Source: Sphingomonas trueperi (lineage in GTDB: Bacteria; Pseudomonadota; Alphaproteobacteria; Sphingomonadales; Sphingomonadaceae). Taken from it: a stretch of DNA of 64,000 nucleotides. Each line of letters begins with the position of its first letter. Within the stretch, counting starts at the first letter, position 1. The notes under the pieces are model-generated. The model was not told the DNA's origin and made no database searches. It saw nothing but the letters and a program-made list of their open reading frames with translations. The DNA lies in assembly GCF_011927635.1 (NCBI RefSeq), contig NZ_JAATJB010000009.1, forward strand, positions 105,862-169,861, given 5' to 3'. A program made the position numbers and the translations under genes. Positions 57,585 through 64,000 of this stretch are shown here, piece by piece.

Positions 57585-60500
57585 CGGGCGGGTGTCAGCG
57601 TGACGCGGTTGTTGAGGCGGGTGACCTCCGGCGCGTTCTGCGGAAGCGCGACCTCGACGCTTGCCACTTGCTGCTTCGGCGCCGCGATCCGCACTACGGC
57701 TGTACGCGGCCGCAGGTCGGTCGGCGCATCGAGGGGCGGGATCGCCGTGGTCGCCAGCACCGCGCCATCGGCGGCGCGCAGCGTGAGCGTGCCGCCTACG
57801 ACACGCTGCGCCCCGAGGCTGTGCACCGTCACCGCAAAGCCCTTGGGCGTGCGCACCACATCGTCGATGCCGATGCCGAGATCCGGCCGCTGCTCCACCG
57901 GCATGGTCGGGACTGCCAGCGCGAAGTCATAGAGGGTGGTGGTATGCGGCGCGAAGACGACCTCGGTGCCGAGGCTGCGCTCGAGTGGCAGCGTGACAGG
58001 GGGACCGTCCGCGATCAGCGTTTTCCCGCCGTCGCTGCTCGTCGACCGCTGCACCGTCCAGCTGCCGGCGGTGACGTTCCAGGCGGTCATCTTCGCGCGT
58101 TGCGGGCGATCGGTGCGGTTATAGGCGAGCACTCGGAAGCGATCGGGCGTCGCGCCGGGGACGAGGATCGCCACCTGCTCGCCGGCACCGTCCTCGGCGA
58201 AGCGCCAGGAGACGCTGTTGCCGGGCCAGGTCTGGTTGCGGCGGAGCGCGATGCCGCCCAGCCGCTCGCGCTGCAGGATCTCGTTGGGCTGCTCGACCCG
58301 GTCCGACCACCAATGGCCTTCGGTGTAGAGATATTCGTGCTGCGCCTTGTCCGCGATCGCCTCGGCATGGAGCCGTTCGAGCGGCTTGGTGTCGCCCGTC
58401 GCGTCCCAGCGGGCATAGAGCGAGAAGGGATCGGCCTTGGCCGCAGCGACGATGTCGGCGCGCAGCTTGGCGCCGCCGGGAAGCGCCGTGAAGGCGTTCT
58501 CGTTGAATTCGGCGAGGCTCGCCGCGCCGCTCTTGGCGATCCGCGCCTCGATCGGGCGGAGATATTTCGCGTCGCCGGTGAAGCGCCACGCGCTCCAGGC
58601 GCTCTGCAGCGGTGTGGTGACGCCGCCGCCGTCGCCGGCGCGCTCGGCATCGGTGCCCCAGTTGATCTCGTTGGGGAAGCTCCAGCTGCCGCTCGCATCC
58701 TGCCGGCCATGCGCCAGCCACCCGTCCATCACGCCGGTGACCAGCCCGCGCGCCTTCGCGTTGCCGTTGTACAGCCCGATCAGGATCGGCGCGTGCAGCA
58801 CGGTAAAGCTGTACGGCTTCTGCCAGGCCCAGGCCGGGTCGCGGTACATCGTGCGCCCGCCATACCAGTTGGAAGCGAAGTGCAAATGCCCCGCCGGGTT
58901 CTTGAGGATCACGCCCTGCAGCGCCCGCGTCGTCTCCATCAGCCGCTCGACGGCCTTGGGCTCGCCCCAGTTGAGGTAGAGCCGCTCGGCATCGGAATTC
59001 AGGCCTTCCTCATAGGCATGCAGCTCGTCGGTGGTGACGGTGCCGAGCCCATCGGTACGCATGCCGTTGGCGAAGACCGCGTCGGACAGCGTGCGCAGCG
59101 AGGCGTTGATCTTGTCCGGCTCGATGCCCATCAGCGCGAGCCCCGGCCATTGCTGGGTCAGGTCGGTATCGTCGGAGATGCCGCCGCCGAAATCGCCATA
59201 GGGCACCTGCCGCTTGTCGATCCACCAGTCGACGAAGCGGCGGACATAGCGAAGGTCCTCCAGCTGCCGGAACGCCCAGAGCGGCTCGCCCGCCTGGGGG
59301 ACCGGCTGCGTAAACGCGGGCAGGTTCTCGGGGCGATAGTTGATGTCCGCCCAATAGGTTCGCGCGAGCTTGTTGTCGGGGTCGACGCGCAGCAGGTCGG
59401 TCATGTCGGCGAACAGGCGGCGGTAGAGCGCCATCCGCTTCGACGCGGTATGCTCCTCGACCAGGAATGCCCAATTGTCCTTCACCTGGTTGAGCCGGTC
59501 CGTGACATGCTCCTGCAGCGCCTCGGCGCGCGGCTTGAACACCAGCCGGATGCGCGCGCCGTCGAGGCTCGTCGCCGAGAAAGCGGGATCGGAGGCGGCG
59601 ATCGAAAGATAGAGGCTGTCCTGCGACAGGATGCGATCGCGCAGGTCCAGCCAGAGCGTGCGCTTTTCGCCGGGGCGGACGGTGACCGAGAGGTCGATCA
59701 TGTCGCGCTCGGGCCAGATCGGGTCCTTCACCCGGATGTCCAGCGCGACCGGCCGGGCGCCGGGCAGCGCGGGCAGGTCGATCGCGATGCCGTCCAGCCC
59801 GTCATGGATATTCTGCCAGCCATAATCAAAGGCGCGGGCGACGGGCTGGTCGGGCGGGGCGTCGCCCAGGCTGGCAGGCAGGAGGATGTGGACGATCGGC
59901 GCCATGCCGGCCGGACGCGCCACCTTGCCGCCGCCGCCCGCCGCGCCAGCACCCACGGCGGCCTTCACGCCCGCGCTCGGCATCGCCACCACGGTCGCGC
60001 GTTCGTCGGGTGCGTAGCGGCCGGCGATGAAGGCGTTGAGCGGGGCCAGCGCCGCCAGTGTCGGCGCCATGTCCGCGCGGATGGTGTAGTCGAGCTTGAA
60101 GCTGCCTTCGGGCTCCGCGCCCGCGCCGATGTCATAGGCCCAGAGCTCCTGGATCGGCTGTTCCTGCATCACGTTGGTGAAGTGGAGGGTGCCGCCGGTC
60201 CGAGGCGCGAACTGGTCGACGCTGCGCACCACGCCCTGCGGCCGCTTGGCCAGCACTTGGTCCTTGCCGTCCCCGCTCCAGCCGAGCGTGCCATAGGCGG
60301 CGCCGCGCAGCTCGACCCGGTTGAAGCGCTCGCCTGTCGGCACCGTCAGGTCATAGCGCTTGCCGCCCTCGACATAGGTGTTCCAGTCGGGCAGCTCGAA
60401 ATAATCGTTGCGGCCGGGCAGGCGCGAGCGGTTGTAGACGCCGGGCCAAGTCGTCTCGGCGATACCGTCCACGCCTTTCCACATCCATTGCTTGAGGTCC

Positions 60501-61378
60501 TTGGCGTCGGCGAACTCGACCTTGCGCACGCGAGTCACGGGCGCATCGAGCAGCGGCGGCAGCGCCTTGTCCCAGCCATAGCGGTGCAGCCAGGCGGCGC
60601 GTTCGGCGGTCCGATCGGGGGCGGGAAGGTGCCCCGGCTCCGCCTTGGCGGCCAGACGTGCGACATTGGCGGCGGACAGCATCCGGTCATAGACGCGGAT
60701 CTCGTCCACGTCCGATCCGCGCATGAAGCTGTAGCGACTCTGCACCTGGTGCGGGGCGATGACGCGCCCGGCAAGCCCGAACTGGTCGAGCCCGGAGTCG
60801 AGATCGGCGCGCTGGTCCTTGCGGGCGACCTCGCGGCCATCGACATAGAGCCGGACGCCCTGCGTCTCCTCCCAGGCGAAGGCGATATGCTGCCACGCGG
60901 CGGGATCGGGCAGGCGGTCGATCCGCCACGAGACGCGAATCCGCGAGAGATTGGCGTCGGTGACGAAGGCGTCGAAGCCATGGCCGTTCCAGTCGATCCG
61001 CAGGAAGGCCATGTCCCAGCTCGTGTGATCCGCAAATCCCGCGCGGAAGATCACGAACGGCACTTCGCCCAGCGGCTCGCGCGCGCGCCAGAAGAAGGCG
61101 AGCGTGCCGCGCGCCGCGCGCATGTTGCCCGGCGCTTTCCACGCGACATAACCGTCGTCCGCCCAGCGCGCCGCGCCGCGGATCGCCCCGTCGGGCACGA
61201 TGTCGACATGCGCGCGGAAATTGGGGGCGGGGTCGCCCTGCGCCACATCGGCATCGAGCGACGTGTCCGCCGATGCGCGGAACAGCAGACCGGGAGCGGC
61301 ATCGGTCTGCGCCTGTGCGGGCAGCGACAGGCAACCGACTGCCAAAGCGAGCACGGAAGCGAAGGGGCGGGTGGGCAT
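57581..61378 (-). CDS. 1265-aa secreted LamG plus alpha/alpha-toroid protein
   Basis: A large secreted protein with signal peptide MPTRPFASVLALAVGCLSLPAQA. A LamG/concanavalin-like jellyroll lies at about 25-255 (ARGTLAFFWRAREP, AWQHIAFAWEETQGVRLYVDGRE, DVDEIRVYDRMLSAANVARL). Beta-sandwich regions follow at about 280-640. A helical toroid-like region at about 650-1030 contains YGDFGGGISDDTDLTQQWPGLALMG, FASNWYGGRTMYRD and SWSFPNEINWGTDAERAGDG. C-terminal beta domains follow. The conserved Asp/Tyr/Trp/His-rich toroid suggests a carbohydrate-active enzyme, perhaps a polysaccharide lyase or hydrolase of an undescribed family. ATG 61378 follows GGAGAGG. Operon context with uronate genes supports this; no known family was matched. 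Confidence 0.75.
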   Translation of the reverse strand: MPTRPFASVLALAVGCLSLPAQAQTDAAPGLLFRASADTSLDADVAQGDPAPNFRAHVDIVPDGAIRGAARWADDGYVAWKAPGNMRAARGTLAFFWRAREPLGEVPFVIFRAGFADHTSWDMAFLRIDWNGHGFDAFVTDANLSRIRVSWRIDRLPDPAAWQHIAFAWEETQGVRLYVDGREVARKDQRADLDSGLDQFGLAGRVIAPHQVQSRYSFMRGSDVDEIRVYDRMLSAANVARLAAKAEPGHLPAPDRTAERAAWLHRYGWDKALPPLLDAPVTRVRKVEFADAKDLKQWMWKGVDGIAETTWPGVYNRSRLPGRNDYFELPDWNTYVEGGKRYDLTVPTGERFNRVELRGAAYGTLGWSGDGKDQVLAKRPQGVVRSVDQFAPRTGGTLHFTNVMQEQPIQELWAYDIGAGAEPEGSFKLDYTIRADMAPTLAALAPLNAFIAGRYAPDERATVVAMPSAGVKAAVGAGAAGGGGKVARPAGMAPIVHILLPASLGDAPPDQPVARAFDYGWQNIHDGLDGIAIDLPALPGARPVALDIRVKDPIWPERDMIDLSVTVRPGEKRTLWLDLRDRILSQDSLYLSIAASDPAFSATSLDGARIRLVFKPRAEALQEHVTDRLNQVKDNWAFLVEEHTASKRMALYRRLFADMTDLLRVDPDNKLARTYWADINYRPENLPAFTQPVPQAGEPLWAFRQLEDLRYVRRFVDWWIDKRQVPYGDFGGGISDDTDLTQQWPGLALMGIEPDKINASLRTLSDAVFANGMRTDGLGTVTTDELHAYEEGLNSDAERLYLNWGEPKAVERLMETTRALQGVILKNPAGHLHFASNWYGGRTMYRDPAWAWQKPYSFTVLHAPILIGLYNGNAKARGLVTGVMDGWLAHGRQDASGSWSFPNEINWGTDAERAGDGGGVTTPLQSAWSAWRFTGDAKYLRPIEARIAKSGAASLAEFNENAFTALPGGAKLRADIVAAAKADPFSLYARWDATGDTKPLERLHAEAIADKAQHEYLYTEGHWWSDRVEQPNEILQRERLGGIALRRNQTWPGNSVSWRFAEDGAGEQVAILVPGATPDRFRVLAYNRTDRPQRAKMTAWNVTAGSWTVQRSTSSDGGKTLIADGPPVTLPLERSLGTEVVFAPHTTTLYDFALAVPTMPVEQRPDLGIGIDDVVRTPKGFAVTVHSLGAQRVVGGTLTLRAADGAVLATTAIPPLDAPTDLRPRTAVVRIAAPKQQVASVEVALPQNAPEVTRLNNRVTLTPAR

Positions 61379-61404
61379 GGCGGCGATCCTCTCCTGCAAC
61401 CGGC

Positions 61405-62691
61405 TCAGATGCTGTAGACTCGGGCGAGGCGCGGGCTCAGCAGATGGACCACCGCCACGGCGAGCAGATAGACGCTGCCGGCGACGGCGAAGATGATGGT
61501 GTAGCTGCCCGTCGCCTCGAGGATATAGCCAGTGAACTTGGCCATCATCATCCCCCCGATCGCGCCCACCGTCCCGCCGATGCCGACCACCGACCCGACC
61601 GCCGCGCGCGGGAACATGTCCGACGGGAGGGTGTAGAGATTGGCCGAGAAGGCTTGGTGCGCGGCCGTCGCCAGCCCGACGATGGCGACGGCGAGCCAGA
61701 GATGGTCGATATATTGGGCGAAGAAGATCGGCGTCACCAGGATCGCGCACGCCAGCATCGTCCATTTACGCGCGGCATTGGCAGTGAACCCGCGCTGCAT
61801 CAGCCGCGACGACGCCCAGCCCCCGGCGACGCTGCCCAGGTCCGAGATCAGGTAGATCACGATCAGCGGCGGCCCGAAGCTGACCAGATCGAGATGATAG
61901 GTCTTGGCGAGGAAATCGGGTGTCCAGAACAGGAACAGCCACCAGATCGGGTCGATCAGGAACTTGCCCAGCGCATAGGCCCAGGTCTCGCGATAGCCTA
62001 GCAGCTTGAGCCAGCCGATCTTGCACACCGGATCGGGCATGTCGCTTTCGATATAGGCGAGCTCGGCAGCGGAGAGCTTTTTGCTCTCCTTCGGCCGGCG
62101 ATACAGCGCCACCCAGGCGACCAGCCAGACCAGGCTGGCGACGCCGGTGACGATGAAGGCCATCCGCCAGCCAAAGGCGATGGTGATCGCCGGCACGATC
62201 AGCGGCGTCACCACTGCGCCGACATTGGCGCCTGCGTTGAAGATACCGGTGGCCAGCGCGCGCTCGCGGGCCGGGAACCACTCGGTTACTGCCTTGAGGC
62301 CCGCAGGAAAGTTGCCGCTTTCGCCGATGCCGAGGATGAAGCGGGCGACCGAGAACTGGAACGCCGAGCCGACAAAGCCGCACAGCGTATGGCCGAGCGT
62401 CCAGATGACGAAGGCGATCGAATAGCCGATCCGCGCGCCGACCCAGTCGACCAGCTTGCCGAAGGTCAGATAGCCGATCGCATAGGCGGCCTGGAACCAG
62501 AAGATGACGTCGGCATAGGTGGTTTCCGACCAGCCGAGCTCGCCCGAGATGGTCGACTTCAGCACGCCGATCATCTGGCGATCGACATAGTTGATCGCGG
62601 TCGCCGCGAACAACAGCGCGCAGATCACCCAGCGATACCGCCCGACCTTGTCTGCCGCGGCCGCGACCGCCGGCGCCTCCCTGCTAGCCAT
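61405..62691 (-). CDS. Hexuronate-type MFS transporter (ExuT-like)
   Basis: A 428-aa inner-membrane carrier of the anion:cation symporter group, which includes ExuT for glucuronate/galacturonate. About twelve helices; the marks are INYVDRQMIGVLKSTI in helix 1, GESGNFPAGLKAVTEWFPARERALATGIFN after helix 4, and NLYTLPSDMFPRAAVGSVVGIGG. ATG 62691 follows AGGAGAGA. It lies 36 bp downstream of the hydratase gene and 26 bp upstream of the 1265-aa gene. A role in taking up uronic acid or its unsaturated derivative fits kduI nearby; the exact solute is inferred. Confidence 0.88.
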   Translation of the reverse strand: MASREAPAVAAAADKVGRYRWVICALLFAATAINYVDRQMIGVLKSTISGELGWSETTYADVIFWFQAAYAIGYLTFGKLVDWVGARIGYSIAFVIWTLGHTLCGFVGSAFQFSVARFILGIGESGNFPAGLKAVTEWFPARERALATGIFNAGANVGAVVTPLIVPAITIAFGWRMAFIVTGVASLVWLVAWVALYRRPKESKKLSAAELAYIESDMPDPVCKIGWLKLLGYRETWAYALGKFLIDPIWWLFLFWTPDFLAKTYHLDLVSFGPPLIVIYLISDLGSVAGGWASSRLMQRGFTANAARKWTMLACAILVTPIFFAQYIDHLWLAVAIVGLATAAHQAFSANLYTLPSDMFPRAAVGSVVGIGGTVGAIGGMMMAKFTGYILEATGSYTIIFAVAGSVYLLAVAVVHLLSPRLARVYSI

Positions 62692-62727
62692 CGGCTCTCT
62701 CTCCTGTGTGCGGCCGCTTGGCGGGCC

Positions 62728-63507
62728 TTATTGTGCCGTGATCGTGCAGCGTAGCGAAAGCCGGCCGTCGAACCGCGCTTCCACCCGATCGCCAATCGCG
62801 ACGGGGTGGACGCCGGTGACCGCGCCGGTGGAAATCCATTGGCCCGGCGTGACCGCGATGCCGCGCGCCGCCAGATGCTCGAACAGGAAGCGCGCCGCGC
62901 CGAAGGGCCCGTCGAGCATGTCCGCCGCGACGCCGGTGCCGATTTCCACGCCGTTGATGTGGAGCGCGACGGGCCAGCGGTTCAGATCGATTTCGCGCCA
63001 GTCGTCGATGGGGGCACCGACGATCAGGCCGTTATTGTTGCCGAAGTCGGAGATGGTGACCATCGGGCCGTGATCGTTGATGCCGGCAAAGGGCGAACTG
63101 GCGATCTCGATGCCCACATGCACCGCATCGATCAGCGCGCGCGCCTCGGCCATGCTGAAACGGCGTTGCGCCGGATCGGGCGCCCGGCCGATGCGCAGCA
63201 GGAATTCCGCTTCGGCCGCGCCGAAGCCGTCGGCGAAGATCGGCATCGCGACGCCGTCTTCCGTCTCGACCTGATCGGCGAAAATGGGACCCGCCAGCCG
63301 GTCGACGCCGTCGACGGGCGGGTTGATTCGCCCGACTTTCCAGCCCGCGACGGCTTTCGGCACCAACGCCAAGGCTGCGTCCTGCACGGCATAGGCTGCA
63401 GGCAGGTCCGCTGGAATGGCGCCGGGGAATGCGGCAAGCGGGGAGGCAGTCCGGCGTGCTTTTACGAACGCGCGCGCTATCTGCGAAATATCGCTATTCG
63501 GCTCCAC
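62728..63507 (-). CDS. FAH-superfamily hydratase (2-keto-4-pentenoate hydratase type)
   Basis: A 259-aa cytosolic enzyme of the FAH superfamily in the 2-keto-4-pentenoate hydratase (MhpD) group. Features are GWKVGRINPPVDGV, EAEFLLRIG (metal-binding Glu pair), VHVGIEIASSPF, DHGPMVTISDFGNNNGLIVG and GTGVAADMLDGPFGAARFLFEHLAARG. GTG 63507 is supported by GAGAGGGG five bases upstream. It is the first gene of the leftward operon. In a uronate pathway it could act on a 2-keto-3-deoxy sugar acid rather than an aromatic ring-cleavage product; this is inferred from context. Confidence 0.85.
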   Translation of the reverse strand: MEPNSDISQIARAFVKARRTASPLAAFPGAIPADLPAAYAVQDAALALVPKAVAGWKVGRINPPVDGVDRLAGPIFADQVETEDGVAMPIFADGFGAAEAEFLLRIGRAPDPAQRRFSMAEARALIDAVHVGIEIASSPFAGINDHGPMVTISDFGNNNGLIVGAPIDDWREIDLNRWPVALHINGVEIGTGVAADMLDGPFGAARFLFEHLAARGIAVTPGQWISTGAVTGVHPVAIGDRVEARFDGRLSLRCTITAQ

Positions 63508-63550
63508 TGCCGCCCCTCTCGCTTTGATCGTCCTTTTCCCGATCGGTATG

Positions 63551-63564
63551 GGAAACCGGTGTCA
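63551..63564 (-). promoter_or_regulatory. Putative LacI-type operator, hydratase side
   Basis: Minus strand TGACACCGGTTTCC, with ACCGGT core, 44 bp upstream of the hydratase start. It overlaps a TTGACA -35-like hexamer, as expected for repression. The second copy lies 170 bp to the right. The shape, a near-palindrome with central CG, is that of LacI/GalR-family operators such as those controlling uronate catabolism. Confidence 0.6.
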
Positions 63565-63733
63565 ATGGCAAGCTGCCGCGTGCGGTACGGACGTAAAATC
63601 GTTTCGACGGCGACCAAGGAAAGTGGATCGAGCGAGTCGAGCCCCAAGTGTTACATTCATGCAACACACGGAAGTCGAAGCGGATCTCTACGCCAAGACG
63701 CAGCAGGTGCACCAGGAGGGTTGCGCACGCTCC

Positions 63734-63748
63734 TGACACCGGTTACCA
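63734..63748 (+). promoter_or_regulatory. Putative LacI-type operator, kduI side
   Basis: TGACACCGGTTACCA, matching the hydratase-side site at 13 of 14 positions when that site is read on the opposite strand. It overlaps the spacer and -10 of the likely kduI promoter: TTGCGC (63721-63726), 17-bp spacer, TACCAA (63744-63749). This placement suits repression. Confidence 0.6.
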
Positions 63749-63893
63749 ATTGGGCCAACCGCTAGACGCGGCGGATGGAGAGGATCGTCATGATCGGCGT
63801 TTCCCGATGGGTGCAAGGTGCCTGCCGGTGTCGGCCGGCCTTGTCCTGATCGGCGCATCGACTCCGTCCCGCATGATTTTGAAGGAGTGCCGG

Positions 63894-64000
63894 ATGTTCG
63901 ACCGTACCTATTACGCCACGCACCCGGACATGATGGCGTGCGTGAGCAATGAGGAACTGCGCGACCGCTATCTGATCTCCGGGCTGTTCCGGGAAGGCGA
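63894..64000 (+). CDS. kduI: 5-keto-4-deoxyuronate isomerase, 5' part
   Basis: KduI isomerises 5-keto-4-deoxyuronate, derived from unsaturated uronic acids, to 3-deoxy-D-glycero-2,5-hexodiulosonate on the way to KDG. The first 35 residues, [20 protein letters not shown] then [15 protein letters not shown], match the KduI N-terminus. GAAGGAG lies six bases upstream of ATG 63894. The gene runs off the window end. It is divergent from the hydratase/MFS operon and carries a putative operator at its promoter, which ties the whole locus to uronic-acid polysaccharide use. Confidence 0.85.
   Translation, partial: MFDRTYYATHPDMMACVSNEELRDRYLISGLFREG

Larger units (their letters stand above)
63508..63893. 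other. Divergent intergenic region between the hydratase operon and kduI
   Basis: This 386-bp region has no convincing gene. It holds two copies of the sequence TGACACCGGTTxCC and a likely kduI promoter (listed separately). A canonical TTGACA hexamer read leftward overlaps the first copy (complement of 63560-63565), which could be the -35 of the hydratase operon; its -10 is not clear. Confidence 0.6.

Noticed and set aside
57341..61417. A 1358-codon open frame on the plus strand opposite the 1265-aa protein
   Set aside because: It is an antisense shadow created by high GC in the third position. Its translation is low-complexity Arg/Ala/Val/Asp-rich and lacks domains, whereas the minus-strand frame has a signal peptide, ribosome site and domain motifs.

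Overview
The window reads as chromosomal DNA of a high-GC alphaproteobacterium of the Sphingomonas type. The reasons are three large TonB-dependent receptors with sphingomonad-style plug domains, a lexA gene preceded by the alphaproteobacterial SOS box GTTC-N7-GTTC, a comEC/(gltX)/gltA neighbourhood, DUF2336 and PilZ proteins, many Tat-exported enzymes, and frequent GTG/TTG starts and 4-bp ATGA/GTGA overlaps. No tRNA, rRNA, CRISPR array, prophage or insertion sequence was seen. Gene density is high and strand use is mixed.

Left part (1-13.5 kb): mostly housekeeping and envelope genes. These are the end of an unrecognised gene, recG, a PilZ protein, tyrS, an MgtC-type membrane protein, a DOMON-like protein with a NamZ-type exo-muramidase, a nucleotidyltransferase-like membrane protein, a DUF2336 protein paired with a histidine kinase whose H-box lacks histidine, small secreted proteins, and a large L,D-transpeptidase.

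Middle (13.6-36.3 kb): a glycan block (FucP-type sugar permease, SGNH hydrolase, GH97 glycosidase) is followed by an ABC exporter, a TonB receptor and a MarR regulator. Then come citrate synthase (gltA), a decayed 3' relic of gltX, comEC, and a subclass B3 metallo-beta-lactamase overlapping comEC. The lexA/moeA/PilZ group, astD, selO and an alpha/beta hydrolase follow.

Right part (36.3-64 kb): three accessory loci. (i) A TonB receptor lies downstream of an unusual squalene-cyclase-like alpha/alpha-toroid protein. (ii) Three Tat-exported Gfo/Idh/MocA oxidoreductases, an ApbE and a two-domain DUF1080 protein lie divergent from a 995-aa TonB receptor; this looks like an oxidative, 3-keto-glycoside type glycan pathway. 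(iii) A putative four-gene operon (FAH-family hydratase, hexuronate-type MFS carrier, 1265-aa LamG/alpha-toroid protein, DUF885 protein) is divergent from kduI, with two matching LacI-type operator sequences between them; it is probably a uronic-acid polysaccharide locus. Between (ii) and (iii) lies a signalling module: CHASE3-GAF histidine kinase with three receivers, CheR, receiver-less CheB and a REC-histidine kinase.

The best candidates for undescribed biology are the 1265-aa protein in the uronate operon, the squalene-cyclase-like protein, the oxidative glycan locus with a leaderless ApbE, and the histidine-less kinase paired with DUF2336.
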